64,000 nt of DNA from Colius striatus (Eukaryota > Chordata > Aves > Coliiformes > Coliidae), in assembly GCF_028858725.1 (NCBI RefSeq), contig NC_084769.1, positions 13,207,501 through 13,271,500 of the forward strand. Reading direction: 5' to 3'. Below the pieces are notes generated by a model. The model did not search any database. It was not told the origin of the DNA and worked only from the letters and a program-made list of their open reading frames with translations. Each line of letters begins with the position of its first letter. The first letter of the stretch is position 1. Positions 36,511-50,000 of this stretch are shown one piece after another. Both the position numbers and the translations under genes were made by a program.

Positions 36511-39500
36511 CAGACACCTCAAACGTGCGTAGGAGCTGTGGAAGAGCAGTACACCCCCTGGACATCTGTTCTTTAACTGACTGAGGGACTGGAGCCTAGC
36601 GCTGCATCTGAGAGATCTCAGAATTGTATGTAAATACAGCTCTGCTACCACTGATAGTGAACTTGAAAGTTTGCCATTATTTAAATGATGTAATGTAGTG
36701 TATTTCAAAATTTAAAAGAAAGGAGCAATTTACATTGTACTGTAGAGTAACATAAAAGGTTTTAATAATTATGTTTCAATGACTTTAGGTGGGTGTTTCT
36801 GTAAATGTTTGTATTTTGGAGTAGATGCTTAGTGTGAGTGGTGTTCAGGTGAACGCTGTGCCTACATCTGTTCTTTGGATGCCCTGAGCAGAATTCGGGG
36901 GCTACTCCTAACAAGACTGGGAAAAGGGTCCCAGCCTGCCACCCTAACTGGCACCAGGCCACAACAGACTGGCACAAGCCCTCCTGCTCTGCCGCCGTCC
37001 TGCCTGGCAGGCCAGCCCATCCCCTGTCAGGTCCAGCCTCTCCCAGCCCCTCAGCAGGGAAATTACTCAAAGCAAATGGTAAAAAAGCAAAGAGGGTTTA
37101 ACCTTTTCAGCCTGACGTTACCACTGACCGTGGCCTTGTGATTACAAGACCAGCAAAATGTCACGCTGTGGCTTACACAGCAAAGGCCAGATTACAGCCC
37201 CAGGGGCCAGAGGAAAGCAGCCTCAAGTTTGGTCGGTGGATCTTGGAGGACAGCCTGCGAATGTTCTTCCAGCCCACTGGGGTCAAGACAAAGCCCATCA
37301 GTATTCCACACTACCAACAGAATATCTCTGTTACAGGTGTTTGTTTTACAGGAGGATTCACACAAGTGAGCGCACAAAGGAAGGCACACAGAGGCTGCCT
37401 TCACAGAGGTAGCTCTAGTCTTGTAAAATCAGCCCTGATATGCACTGACTTGTAAAGTCAGCCCCCAAATCATGCACTGATCAGCCAGTGAAGAGCACAA
37501 GGCACCGCTTGGAGGCTGTGGTGTGTTCTTCAAAGAGATTGATGCCGAAGCAGAGCAGCTGCTGGAGGAAGGTTTCTCTTACGCTGCCATGATGGGTGTC
37601 CATCTGTCAGCCTTCCAGCCCCATCCACCTAACAGGCAAAAAGCAACAGCTTGTGGCACCTTTGTTTTCTCTCCCAAGATCAAAATGGCACAGCTTGATT
37701 CTCATTGTGAGCACCAGTGGCAGTTTTGATAAGGGAAGGCATAAGTACAGTAAGGTAATGGCTTCAATTACTCAGACAGCAAGTGGCTTTCACAGCCACG
37801 GGAAGCTGCGGCTGCTTTCTGGAAAGTCTGCAATTACATTCCAGCACAGTGATTTTCTCCACACAATCCCTGCACAAAACCAGCCGTGGACTGTTTGTAC
37901 AGTCCTATCTTTAAATCAAGATACCTTCAGTCTCCCTGGCTGTTCAGAAAGGTTAGAGAACAATAAGTCCATGTAAAAGCTCTGATATTAAGCATCAATC
38001 TTGCGTTTGGGTGATTGTTTAGTTTGTCAGATTTGGGGTTTTTGTAGGTATCACAGGAAACACCTGCCTGCCAGGCTCCTAGTAATCACAGCCTATTTCC
38101 TGTGACCCAGGCAAACTCTCCCCAGAAGAAAGTCCACAAATAATGGCCAGAAGTTGAGTTAGGAGCAGGGTGTGTACTTGGTGCTGGAGCCCTGTCCTGG
38201 AAGCCCTGAGGCCAGGGAACAGCACGGGCTCTTTCATCTGGGACAGCCTCCCATGGGAAGGGGAGCGACAGCTGATTGTTGGACCTCTCAGCTACACAGA
38301 GGTTGTGCTCCTGATGTTGTTTACCTGTCACGTATGCAGTGTGTACTCAGCTGCCTGCCTGCCTTGAAATTACAGGTGTGGAAAGGGAACAGGAGCACAG
38401 AACAAGCCCTGTGGTCCCAGGGCCTGCAGGGGAAGAGCGAGCAGTGTCAGCACACATGCAGGGCAAGAGGCCTCCATCATCGCCAGGCACCTTAACTGGA
38501 TGATCCCTCTCCTGGAAGTTCCAGGGCTTTCAGTGACACATGTACACATCTTGTTTGGCAGTCCTGAAGATGAGTTGTGCTGTAGTTTTCCATTCCTGAT
38601 TAACAAAGCTGACGAGTGCTATTATAACCCAGGGACCTCGGGAACAGAGCTGTCTGCAAGCCAGAAAAGCCATTATTTGTTCCAAACTGGTCATCCTAAT
38701 GCTCTGTAATATTTTCATGCCCCTCATTGTCTCATGACTGACCATACTAAAATTACTTCTCAAGACTCCTGCCCACTCAGCTTAACTGGGTAGTACACGC
38801 AGACCTCTCTGGAAGTACCATGTTACAGGGAAAAAGAGAAAGTCAATTATTCCCTTATCAGATCTCATAAATGACCTTTAACAAGAATTTAAGATGAGTC
38901 TTACTGGTCATTCACCAGGAAAGCAACAACAAAGAGCAGTCTTTATCATAGGGTCCATGCAGAGTTCATAAGGCAGACACACAAGAGGTCAAAATGAGCC
39001 CCCTGTGAGATCAGGTCTCGAGGAAAGAAGGAACAGATGCTTTAAGAGTCAGCAGGCTGGGTGGAAAGCCTGAAAAAACTACAGGGAGAGGAAGAGAAAT
39101 ACTTTAGAGGGCAAAGACTTGTGCTTTACTGAACAGAGATCTTCTCTTTTATGCTGTTGTACATTCCTGGTTGTCCTTAACAGAAGTGAGGATGGGGAGG
39201 GGGCCTTCAGTGTGGGTCTCTGCTGTAAGATCAGGAACACATCTGAAAGGGGGCCCCAGCAGTGGTCTGGCAGCAAGAAGCTGTTGTAGCTGTAATGACA
39301 GACTGAGAGAAAAACCTCAGCACATCCCAAATCCTGAAAAGAGGCTCCGAGACCATCTCAGATCTCCTGCCTTGGGGACCTTCAGTCATTCAATGCATGT
39401 GAATCTATTACAGAGATGAAATCCCAGGAGGGCACATCTCCAGCAGGAGATTCTGGTGAACGTTGCACCCTCTTGTTTGTCCCTGACATGCTCAAAGGGA

Positions 39501-40393
39501 AGACAGTTCAAAATCTTCTAGCACCATGTCAATGATCCCCCTTCTGGGCTCACGGTCGAGGCAGCTGTGGTAACTCTCATTTTGTGATGTCAGCCACGTC
39601 TCCCTTTACACGTATGTGAAGGAACCAGGTGAGGTTCAGCTGGAATTAGGCTGACATTCTCTGACCTGAAATCAGAAAAACCTGGAACCAAAAGCAGTGG
39701 AGGAAACTGTCCTGCTGGAGATCAGATCAATATCCAAAGACCTCACTGTCGTAAGGAGTGACCTCCTGTCGCTACAGCAGAGCAGGATGGAGCGAGGTCT
39801 TCCTGAGGAGGCAGGCAGAGGAACTGCCTGATCTCTCACAGGGGCTGCTGTGGGTGCAGACAGGTACAAGCAATTAGAAAAATAATCATTTAAAAGTTTT
39901 GACAGTAACACTGCACAGTCCAAACACTGCAGGCTCAAACACTCATCAGGGTATGTACCCTGAAGGACTCACTCTTTCCAAATCAAACCCTTGTCCAATG
40001 GCACTCCCAGCAGGTGGGAGGCTCCCTAAGCCCCCACACACGCCTCAGTACAGCTGCACCACAGCATCCAGCACCAGACAGTGCTTCAACGAGGGAGGAT
40101 GGACTGCTGATGAGTAACACATCAGCAGCCACACACAGACCCCAGGACTCAGCCACATTCCCTTTCTTCTCTCCTTATTGCCTTGGTGTGTCATAGCACT
40201 ACCAGCTGGAAACGCGGCCCAGGTCATCACTTTGTAGGAAGATGAAGGCAAATGATTTGCCCAAAGAGAAAATCCTTGGCAATCTGAACAAAACAAGAAG
40301 CCAATCAATTGCTGTAAGAAACCCCAGACAGTTCACCACATGGTGTTACACTCAGGGAATGCTTCAAGCTGGGGCTGCAGGGTGAGAAAGCAG

Positions 40394-40420
40394 CCTCCCT
40401 CCCTCCCTCCCTCCCTCCCC
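40394..40420. repeat. CCCT microsatellite with strong G-quadruplex potential on the minus strand
   Basis: Six C-triplets (the last is four Cs) separated by single Ts. On the minus strand this is six G-runs of at least three with one-base loops. Confidence 0.9.
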
Positions 40421-41456
40421 ACGCTGGCACGGCGTGTGCTGAACTGTGCAGTGAGCCAGACTGGGAGCAAACACTGCTGAAAAAGATTGTTTCAGCTACA
40501 TCAGTTCCTGAATCCAGTTCACTGCAGAGAGACATGTGCTGGCACCACAGAAGGGCAGTCAGGAGGTGATAATGCTCTGTAACAAGTGCCAGTTTCAAGA
40601 ATTGGCTGGACAAGGGCTGCAGTTAATCAATTCCCAGCTCAGCAGCCAGCCCCAAGGTCTGCCCTGTGGCCTGTGCCATGGAGCTCGGCTTACCCCCGTT
40701 TCCCAGATGGTTTCAGGTCAGCACTTCCATTGATCTGCAGGGTTGAACAGGCAGTGCTATAAATACAGAGCAGTTAATCAACTATGTAAGTGCCCGTTTA
40801 ATTGAAATAAACACACAGAAATGACGTCAAGATGGGGAAAAAACCCACCTCAAACCAGTGAGTAAATACAAAGACAATCCAAGAGCATTCTCCCTGGCAC
40901 ACACTTGGGCTGAAGCGGCTCCCAGAATAGTGGCACTGGCTGTTGAGTCAGACTCTCCAGAGCCCCTGTGCTGAGTCACTCCCTCCCTCCCAGCTGCCAG
41001 CACAGGCTGCACAGACCCTTCAGTACCAACAGCGGTTCCTTGTTCAGAGTTCAAGTGCATCTGATTCATCCCAAGCCACTGAGCTCCCACAGCCCTCAGA
41101 GCTCCATCTCTCACTGCTGTTCCCTGCTGGCTAAGCTGCTCCCCTTACCCCAGGAAATGGAAGGGACAGAGCTGACACTCCCCTATCCAAGTCCTTCTGG
41201 GTCTTCCCTTCTTCCCTCTGCTCCTAGCTCTGGGACAGAAACTCAACTTACCATTTAGGACTAGAGTGATGTATGGATTCACAACCAGAGCTACAAGATC
41301 ACTCTGTGCAGTGGAAGCTGCAAAACGCATGTTCCCATCTTTCCTTGCTGCAGCCCAGGGAGAAACTTGGCTGTTTTCTTCTCCCTTCCCCATGCTCAGC
41401 AGGGGAACGTGCTATGCAGGCTACCTCTCACAAAGGATGCTTGTGAGAGCAAGATG

Positions 41457-41530
41457 ATAGAATCATAGAATGGTAGGGGTTGGAAGAGACCTTTAAGAGA
41501 TCATCCAGTCCAATTCCCCAGATGGGGGGC
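41457..41530 (-). mobile_element. CR1 LINE 3' tail
   Basis: Plus strand reads AGAATCATAGAATGGTAGGG, GGTTGGAAGAGACCTTTAAG and ATCATCCAGTCCAATTCCCC, the reversed CR1 3' end. Only about 75 bp survive. Confidence 0.9.
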
Positions 41531-42635
41531 CTCCCAAAGCCTAGGAAAGGGAAAGAATGAGGTGTTTGCTAAATACTTCCAGGATCATCTCTGACACTGG
41601 AGCATCTCTTTCTCAGGCACTTGCACTTCACAGAGCCTTAGTCAGAAGGATCCCACACCTTACAGAACTTGTAAGCCCTTGCCCTCCCAGTTGTCCCTCC
41701 CACCTCTGGTGCAGTGCTGTTGTATCTCCACCAGCTCTCAAAAACCATGTAAGATGCAAGACCTGCCAGATGTGGGATGTACTGAAAAGCTGCCTTAGGC
41801 ACAGGGGATCCCAGGTCAGGAAGCAGACCTGTTGTGTGACCAAATGCCGCTGGGGCACCAGGACACAAGCCAGAGCGAAGCGCCCACCAACACTCACCTT
41901 GCAGCCAGAAACCAGCCCCACCATGTGGCCTCAGATCCTGCGTGCTGGAATCCTCCAGCCCCACAGACACCAGACTGGTGCTGAGGGAATCCTTCTCCCA
42001 TGCCCCTGCTCCCACAGGGTCCCCATGAGACCCTGTTCTGCACGGCTGTGTCTCAGGGCCTAGGGGTGCTGTTTCACAAGTCTTAGGTTTTGGCAGTAGA
42101 ACCAGATTAAGCTCCTTCCTTCCTCCCACCTACAAACAGATAAAGCCAGAAAGAAGCAGCAGTGGCAAAGGGCAAGAACAAAGAAAGCTGGTCTGATTGC
42201 CATGGGGCTCAGGAAGTTACATCCTCACTTCAGCTATGAAAGAGGAATATCACCATCTCCCTGTCTTATGGGACATAAGATACAAGGGGCAAGGACAAAC
42301 GTGAAAGATCACAAGATGCTCTGCAGATGAACCTTGCCACATGTTGGACTGGTAATCTCCATATCTCTGCTGTTTCACTTGGTGGAACTGGTCACAACAT
42401 CTTTTTAAAAGCCTATGAAATCTGCCTGCAGCTTGACCTGGGCTCCCTGCACCGCTGGGTCTGAGCACACCATCCGACAGCACAGCCACAGGCAGCAGCT
42501 CTGCTCTTGGCCACCTACAGCTGAAGGCTGCACTTCAACAATGATATTCCAGAGCAGGCTCCCAGGAAGGGTTGCAATGAACAGACCATCAGACAATGGG
42601 CAGAGTTACCAAATGGCCAAAATCAAAGAACAACT

Positions 42636-42641
42636 TTTATT
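42636..42641 (-). terminator. Candidate TSN distal polyadenylation signal
   Basis: AATAAA on the minus strand (TTTATT on plus), 1.2 kb downstream of the TSN stop codon. A closer variant, ATTAAA, lies at 43033-43038. Translin transcripts in other vertebrates have long 3' UTRs, so either is plausible. Confidence 0.5.
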
Positions 42642-43032
42642 GGCCAAAATAACCATTTTCTTCCAATAAAAACCAAACCCTAACTGAAACAGCGGTAACT
42701 CTTTGCTCACAAAATTAAACTAACAAACCTCACATCAACTGGACTGTTCAAGCTCATCCTCTGGAAATATTCCTCCTCCTAAAGAAGTTCATTTCTCTCC
42801 TGAACCTTCCTGCACCACCAGAAGCAGAACAATGGCAGAACTCCAATTCATTTAGGACAAGGGAACGAACAGACTGGGAGGCAGGAGTCTGTCTGTTTGC
42901 ACAAAGCAAAGAAGCTGTTGGTGTTTGCAAACATCTTACATGCAACTGTAAGATCTGAAACTAGCAACTTCGCCTTTTCTGAAGATATGAACATTTCACT
43001 ACACAAACTGTAGTTTTTGTGTGGTGTTGTTT

Positions 43033-43038
43033 TTTAAT
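43033..43038 (-). terminator. Candidate TSN proximal polyadenylation signal
   Basis: ATTAAA on the minus strand, about 0.8 kb past the TSN stop. Confidence 0.35.
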
Positions 43039-43283
43039 CCCAGGACACAGGTACAGGTTGTCGAAGCTCAGAGGTTACCTGCAGTATATCAGCTCACATC
43101 TCCCCATTCAGAAACGTTGGTAACTAACAAAACAAAAACATTGGTCACAGCGAGTTCTGAAGGCAAATGATCATATTGAAACTCAACATTTACTCATGTC
43201 AGTAAGACAAATGCCAGCCAGTGGGAGCAGCTGTCTGAGAAAGCCATGCTCTCCTTGGCAACAAAATGGAGAAAGATAAAAAC

Positions 43284-43317
43284 GAGAGAGAGGGAGGGAG
43301 AGAGGAAAAGAGAGAGG
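43284..43317. repeat. GA/GGA purine-rich simple repeat
   Basis: Degenerate GAGA and GGGA units on the plus strand, inside the predicted TSN 3' UTR. Confidence 0.7.
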
Positions 43318-43843
43318 TGCCCGGGTGCAACGCACCAGCTCCAAAGGAGACAGTCTCAGGAAGATTTTGACTAATTTCTCAGTTAAGGGAACACATTAAC
43401 AGAAGCCATTGTAAAAGATCTGGTTAACAAAGTTATGCAGATCTCCTCCAGTCACCGACGGCGAAAAAAGAAATGAGCGTTTTAAAACCCCGACCGTGTC
43501 CTCCCAGGCTGTTTGCTGCCAGCTGAGCGGCGGCCGCGCTGCCACCGGCGCTGCCGAGCGTGCGCAGAGCTGCGGCTGGAGCGAGTGGAGCACGGAGCCC
43601 GGGCCCGGCAGCGCCCGCCCGCACCCAGCGCAGCTGCGGCCGGCACAGCCACCCTCCTGCCCCAGCCCGGACACGCCTCGGCAAAACGTTTGGAGACCTA
43701 ACACCCGGACTACGCCTTTTGTAAGAAAATAGAGAGCAGCTCTGAGCCGCAGTTCTTCTAAACTACTGTAGGAAGGCTTTGCTAGCACGCTTCCAGAATT
43801 GGCAACCATCTGAGGTATGTGACGCCGGCACAACGAGCTCCCT

Positions 43844-44080
43844 TCATTTCTCTCCGCCCACACCAACCGGCGCCTCCTTCGTGAGTCCTCGGATGGACAA
43901 GTCGTACACCACCTCCTCGATTTTCTTGACATCGTACTTGAGGCCGTCGTAGCGTTTCCTCAGGGAGTCGTTCTTCAGGTTGAGGAGGCGGAAGCCGGAG
44001 TCCAGCTCGCTGATGAAGGCCGCGATGCGCAGCGGGCGCGAGTAGTCGCCGGCCGTCACGCTGTTGACCGCCAGCCTGGC
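43844..44080 (-). CDS. TSN: TSN coding exon 6 (terminal)
   Basis: Residues 152-229, after acceptor CTCTGCAG (minus strand), stop TGA at 43844-43846. It encodes the most conserved C-terminal helices ([18 protein letters not shown] onward) and a short non-conserved tail ending GVGGEK. Confidence 0.97.
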   Translation of the reverse strand, partial: ARLAVNSVTAGDYSRPLRIAAFISELDSGFRLLNLKNDSLRKRYDGLKYDVKKIEEVVYDLSIRGLTKEAPVGVGGEK

Positions 44081-47000
44081 CTGCAGAGCGGGCACACGGG
44101 ACAGCCTCAGCACGGGAACCCAGCCACCCACAGCACCCCGCTATTCCCCGTCCCTTCTTGTGCCAGGCAGTCACATTATTTGTACTGGTGTCTACCTTAA
44201 TCCTCGATTTTCAATCAAGTGACTAGTTCCCCACTGACAGCTTAAGATTTAAACAACTGGGGCGTACACAGGGGCGGCCTGAGAGAGGGTTGGATCAAGG
44301 TGTTCACAGAATAGTCAGGGTTGGAAGGGACCTCTAGAGATCATCCAGTCCAACCCCCTGATAAAGTAGGTTCCCCTCGATCAGGTCACACAGGATCGTG
44401 TCCAGGCAGGTTTGGAAGCTTCCAGAGAAGGAGCCTCCACATCCTCCCTGGGCAGCCTGTGCCAGCGCTCCCTCACCTCAACAGCAAAGAAGTTTCTCCT
44501 TGTGTTTAAGTGGAACTTTCTGTGTACCAGCTTGTGCCAGTTACCCTTTGTCCTGTCACTGGAGACAACAGAAAAAAAGTGTCCCCACATCCACCTGACA
44601 CCCACCCTTTAGGTACTTGTAAAGCGTTAATGAGGTCCCCCTGTAGTCCTCTTTTCTAGGCTAAACAGCAGTGTATCATAACTTCCAGGAACAGCACAGG
44701 AAAGCTAGAAACACATTAGTACTTTTCTTAAGGTCAGTTTCAATCCAAGTATATGCAGGAAGCTCCTCCTTACCAGCTCGCTGGCAAGGGTTAGTACACC
44801 AGAAAGGTAGTCTTCAATGTCCAGGTGAAAACCCCGCTCTCGGTCAGCTTCAACTAAGGTGGAAACAGAGCAAGGGTCAGGTGGTACTGAACAGGAGCAA
44901 AAGCAGTGAGCTGTCACTGCCTCTGGTTACTGGAGTTAATCCCAAATATTAACATTCATGAAATATTATTCCAGAACAGAACTCAGCCTTTTCCTGGACG
45001 TGATGTAATTACTGGCCCTGGGCAGCGTTTTGATTTAGCATCTCGGACATCCTCCACTGCATGTGCAACAGGTTGGAAGCGACCCAGAGGAAGCTGAGTT
45101 TACACCAGCACACAGGAGAGGGGGCTGTAGCTGGTTCCTAGAAAGATATCTCCCCGATTGTTTTTCAAATCCTTTGCTCCAGGACACAGTTCTCTTACAT
45201 CACACAAATTTAGTCTCTTTCCTACACTTTTTAAACACCCAAAGCAAAAAGTTTAGAAAAATAAGCTCTCAGCTTTGTGTTATTCTCTTGGTAGATTTAC
45301 ACAATTTGCCTGAATAGTCTTCATTGATGAAGAACTCATCAATCAATTCTTTGTATTGGGTTTGACAACTTCTACTCTCTAAAAGAATTTGTTGTTTATA
45401 TAAGGAAATCAAATACCAGATCAATTTTGGAACCTATTACTTGGGAAGAAATGAAGTTCTGCTGTTCCACTGTATCTCTGACAGTTACAATGTCTAAAAA
45501 CATCACAAGTTTTTTCTCTTCAGTCACAACATTAACTTACTCCCAAGTATTTCTGCAACAGCTTCTCGGGTCACTAATGTTTCAGACTCCAAGTAGACAA
45601 CAAAGGCTGCCAGAAACACCAAGCGCTGGAGCACAAACCGCCAGTGCTCGTGAAACCTGTTGAAGCAAACACCAAGCCAAGGTATAAGTGACATCTATTA
45701 CTGGAGAGTGAGGCATCAAGCATACATTATTTACATGTTCCTTGTTCCACCATTACACACAGCAGTGTGCATTTTTGGCTTATGAAAACAGTGCCAGCTT
45801 GAAGTGATCAGTGTGGTGCTCCAGGACACCGCGCTGGGCACCTCACATGCTCCTGCACCCAGCATGGAGCCTTTCAGGGATGTTGTGCTCACAAGACAGC
45901 CCGGACTCCCCCTCCCACCTTCCCTCAGCAGGTCTGAGCTGATGAGATTCACAGAATCACAGAATCTCAAGGGCTGGAAGGGACATCAAAATATCATCCA
46001 GTCCAACCCCTCTGCCAGAGCAGGACCACCTAGAGTAGGTCACACAGGAACTCGTCCACATGGGTTTTGAATGTCTCCAGAGAAGGAGACTCTCTGGGCA
46101 GCCTGTGCCAGTGCTCCCTCACTCTCACAGGGAAGAAATTATTCCTAGTGTTTCTTTGAAACCTCTCATACTCATTGCTCCTTGTCCTATCATTGGACAT
46201 CACTGAGAACAGCCTGGCTCCATCCTCCTGACACCTGCCCTTTATGTATTTGTAAACATGAATGAGGTCACCCCTCAGTCTCCTCCAAGCTAAAGAGCCC
46301 CAGCTCCCTCAGCCTTTCATTGTAAGGGAGATGCTCCACTCCTTTAATCATCTTTGTGGCCCTGCGCTGAACTCTCTCCAGCAGCTCTTGCTAGACACTG
46401 TCCCCTTCTGGCAGCAACAGAACCCAGGTCACAACTGCATTTAGTATCTGCAGTATCAAACAGCCATTTCATGACAGATGTAAATCTCCCTTCTCAGAAA
46501 CACCCCAAACCTAACAACTTCACTGAAATTAATGGGGCAGCAAACGCTCTGCTTCCAGAAACAAGGGCAGCTCCAACAGGACATCAATGCCTTTAAATCC
46601 TTCCTCTCCAGCCTTGATGCCCAATCCAGCCCTGCAGCTCCCTGCCCACCTGTAATATTGGTCAGCGGGAAACTTGGTCTTCAGAGATTCCATCTGTGTT
46701 CTCACTGTGCCAAAGTGTTCACGAGCCTTCTGACATTTCTTTGGTACTGAAAAGGAAATGGTGCAACGTTCAGTACTTGTCAGAGAACAGGGTTGAGTTT
46801 CCTAGTGTGGACAGAGCTGTTTACGCTCCTTTGTTGTCCGAGACAGCCTACTGATGCTCAAATGGATCCCAGAAATACTCCATGAGGCAAAGGCAGAGGA
46901 GAAATAACTCCCCAGTTTTGGGCTGTCTAACCTGCTCTAGTCCTTGGTTTTGGACTTGAGCCAGATGCCCCGCTGTTATTTACAAATCATGGCTATTCAC

Positions 47001-50000
47001 AAGTGATGACTGTGGCTATAGAACGTATGTCATGGATGAAGAACCCCTTCTGTAATGGGCAATGACAGGAGAAAATGCTGGAAAGGTCACAGAGTCTCCA
47101 GGGCAAAAGGCGACAGAGGATACAAATGGATGGAGGCAGGAGTGGAGGAACACAGAGGCCACAGTCTGTGGAACAAACCAACGTGCAAAGGAGTCTGGCA
47201 GCAGAGGAGCAGGCGACACAGTGCTGAAGGAGAGGGGCCAAGTACAGATGGAGAGAAGCTGAAAAGGTGTTGATGAGTGAAAGACCTCATCTGAGGGAGC
47301 AGAAGAGCACTTTTGTTTGAGGGTCTGTAAATGTCCAAGACTATGGCAACAGATACTGGGGAGATCAGTTGTGGGCTGTAACAGAATGTGTTCAGTTTTC
47401 ATCGTGCAGATAGAGTAAGAGAAAGCAGTGGCCAGTGGGGCTGTGTGTGGGTGTTATAAAGAGAGAAACAAGATGTTCTGGAGCCTGTCCTAATGCAGTG
47501 GTTTAGATGAAAAAGCAACAACCAGATGTTGAGCCCCAGAAGAGCCCTGCACACAGCAGCTGGCCCCAAAGAGAGCACACACACCAAGCAGTGCTGCCAA
47601 ACCACTCGTATGATCAAAGGAAACGCAACTTTTCTTTCCCAACTTGAAAAAGCTTACAGTTTTTTTAATGGATCAGAGTTAGATGAAGTGCAACATCCCT
47701 GCAGGAAACTACATTTGCTGCTTTCAAGTGAGGTATTTGAAGAAACTGAGTTTCAGCCTGTCCAACGTATGTCGCACCTCTGCAGGGAAATGGTCTCTTC
47801 TTTACATACACCCAGTGCTACCTCCCACGAGGTACAGCCACACAGCACCCACAGCACCGGGGCCCAACAGAACCAATCAGGCCAGTACTTCTCACCTGCA
47901 GCCTCTCAGAAATCCTGGTCCCAACCCCAGGAAGGCAGAAGATCAACCTGCCAGGCTCTCCTGCGTCTTGATGTATGGAAGCTAAGAGTGTTTTAACAAG
48001 ACCCACAGAAGCTAAACCTAAAAGCTGTGAGGAATGATTTCTATCAAACAAGCCCTACCAGGAGTCACTAAAGTGCATTTAAAAAACATCTTTCAATTCA
48101 TAAAACATCATTTTTGTTAAAAAGGCTGGGGGAGGGGGCACTTAGAAAAGCTTTGGGAAGCAGAAGGTGAAAGTGCTCTGTGTGACAGCCAGAAGGAGGA
48201 GATGGGGGAAGCTCACTGACAGCTGCCCTCTGAACACAGCTCCCAAAGCATGTCTCTGCCTCAGCCCTGAGCCATCATGTGGCAGCTGGTGACAGAGGAA
48301 GGAATAAATTTGCATTTTGGCTTCTGCCAAAGGAACCTGTGACAAAACTAAACAATCTTTACAGTACAGGTTTCAGACAGGCTTCAACCTGTCCTTGTGC
48401 ATCCTTGGATATCACCACTGATGTTTTGCTAAACTTACGACGACCCGGGTCACGAGCAAAGCCACACCAAGCCAACTTTCAGCCTCTGCAGACCCACCCT
48501 GTCACTCAGAGTCAGTTCAGCTAACAGCAGGCTGCAGCACACACTGCCCAGAACAGCTTTCTGAGCAGTTCTCACATTTCATTTTGGAGAGGGAGTAGAG
48601 GGAGCTCAGAAAGACCCTCTCACCTCGTTCTGGAGACTGCTGGCCTGAGGCTCTGCTGGCTTCCCTTCCCCATAGCTGAGTAAAGGCTACAACTGCAAGT
48701 GGTGATGCCATGCTGAACACAGCCTCATGTTTGGTGCAGAGAGACCCAAAGCAGCCAGCAGCATGGCACAGCTGGTGTCTGGGGGTAGGTGGCTGCCCCA
48801 TACTAAGAGAGATGAAAAACCTCCATGAAAACAGGTTTCACCAAGAGGTATTTTAAGTACCCAGAAAACTCTGTTGTCTCCTTCAGTTTTCATCACTTTA
48901 CCTTAGTTAATGATGCGAGAACAATCACAAAGGACCAACCAACAGGCTGTGGGAGAAAGTCACTTCCAGCTTCCACTGGCCCAAGGGACAGGGCACAACA
49001 AGCACCAGCTCCAACCACCCACTGCAATACAGCTGCAGTCACCATGCCTCATTAATTACTCTGTCATTCTGAAGTTGTAGTAACAGTACTTTTTCTTTTT
49101 CATTCATTAGTTATTAATGTATACAGGTTATTACCACTTGACACATTTTATTAACACTGATAATAGTTTTTCTTACATCTTGGAATAAATAAACCTAAGG
49201 GTACAAAATCTCGATGCTACAAAATCTAGCCAGAACCTCGTTTCAATGAATAATCCTCTCTTTTATAGTTACAAGGACTCAATGTTTATCCCTTTTTAAT
49301 CTACTAATGAAGAATGATTCTCATTTCTTAGCACAAACGTGGTACTGACTCCAATGGCAAGATGCTGCAGTAGCTGCAGTAACAGCCCTGGCCATGCACT
49401 ACACTGCAGAACCACAGCCATCATCAAACCAAGCTGTAGTCTAAACACGGGACACCTGACAAGTGCTGTTTATGCCCTCAACAATCCTTCTGTTAACTGC
49501 AGCTATGTTATTCTGCTGTGAACCACTATGAATCTAAATGTTTATTGGCTGTCTTTATTATGCTTGTCAATGCTGACAAACTGGCAGGTCTATCATCATG
49601 AGTTAACTCTTCACCCATTGTGCATGTGTTCCTTATCTTTGCTGTTACAAGCCAAGTGTTTTGTGTGGTTTTTGATGGGGTTGTATTTTGCTTCATTAGT
49701 TGGGTTTCTTACTTTAACCATTCCAAATGTCTTCTCAGACTGCAAGATCCTGGGCCAGCTCTCCCCCAGCATTAAAAATCAAGTGAAAATACACTGAGCC
49801 AGACACACATCTCTAGTATTAAATGCTGGAAAGCAACCCCTGAAGTTGATAGCGACACAAAGCAACTCTCAAGCATCCACAGGATCACTCAGCCTAGACA
49901 AAGGAGCCTTTCCTTGTGTAAATTAACCAATTGGTAGTTCCAGTTTCTAGCATTGCAGGATTTCCCAAGGAGGTGAAAGCTGCATTTGCCAGTAGAGGTC

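Larger units (their letters stand above)
36511..42635. other. Intergenic region between the convergent RhoGEF and TSN
   Basis: About 6 kb with no supportable gene. It holds a CCCT microsatellite (40394-40420) and a short CR1 tail (41457-41530). Open frames, including one of 168 codons at 41557-42063, have no splice or similarity support. Confidence 0.65.
42642..43843 (-). other. TSN: TSN 3' UTR (predicted)
   Basis: Sequence between the TSN stop and the distal AATAAA. It includes a purine-rich GAGA/GGGA tract at 43284-43317 (plus strand). The GC-rich stretch at 43490-43690 has chance frames on both strands, but nothing resembles a protein. Confidence 0.5.

Noticed and set aside
41557-42063. 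A 168-codon open frame left of TSN
   Set aside because: Starts just after a CR1 tail, no recognisable domain, no splice or promoter context.
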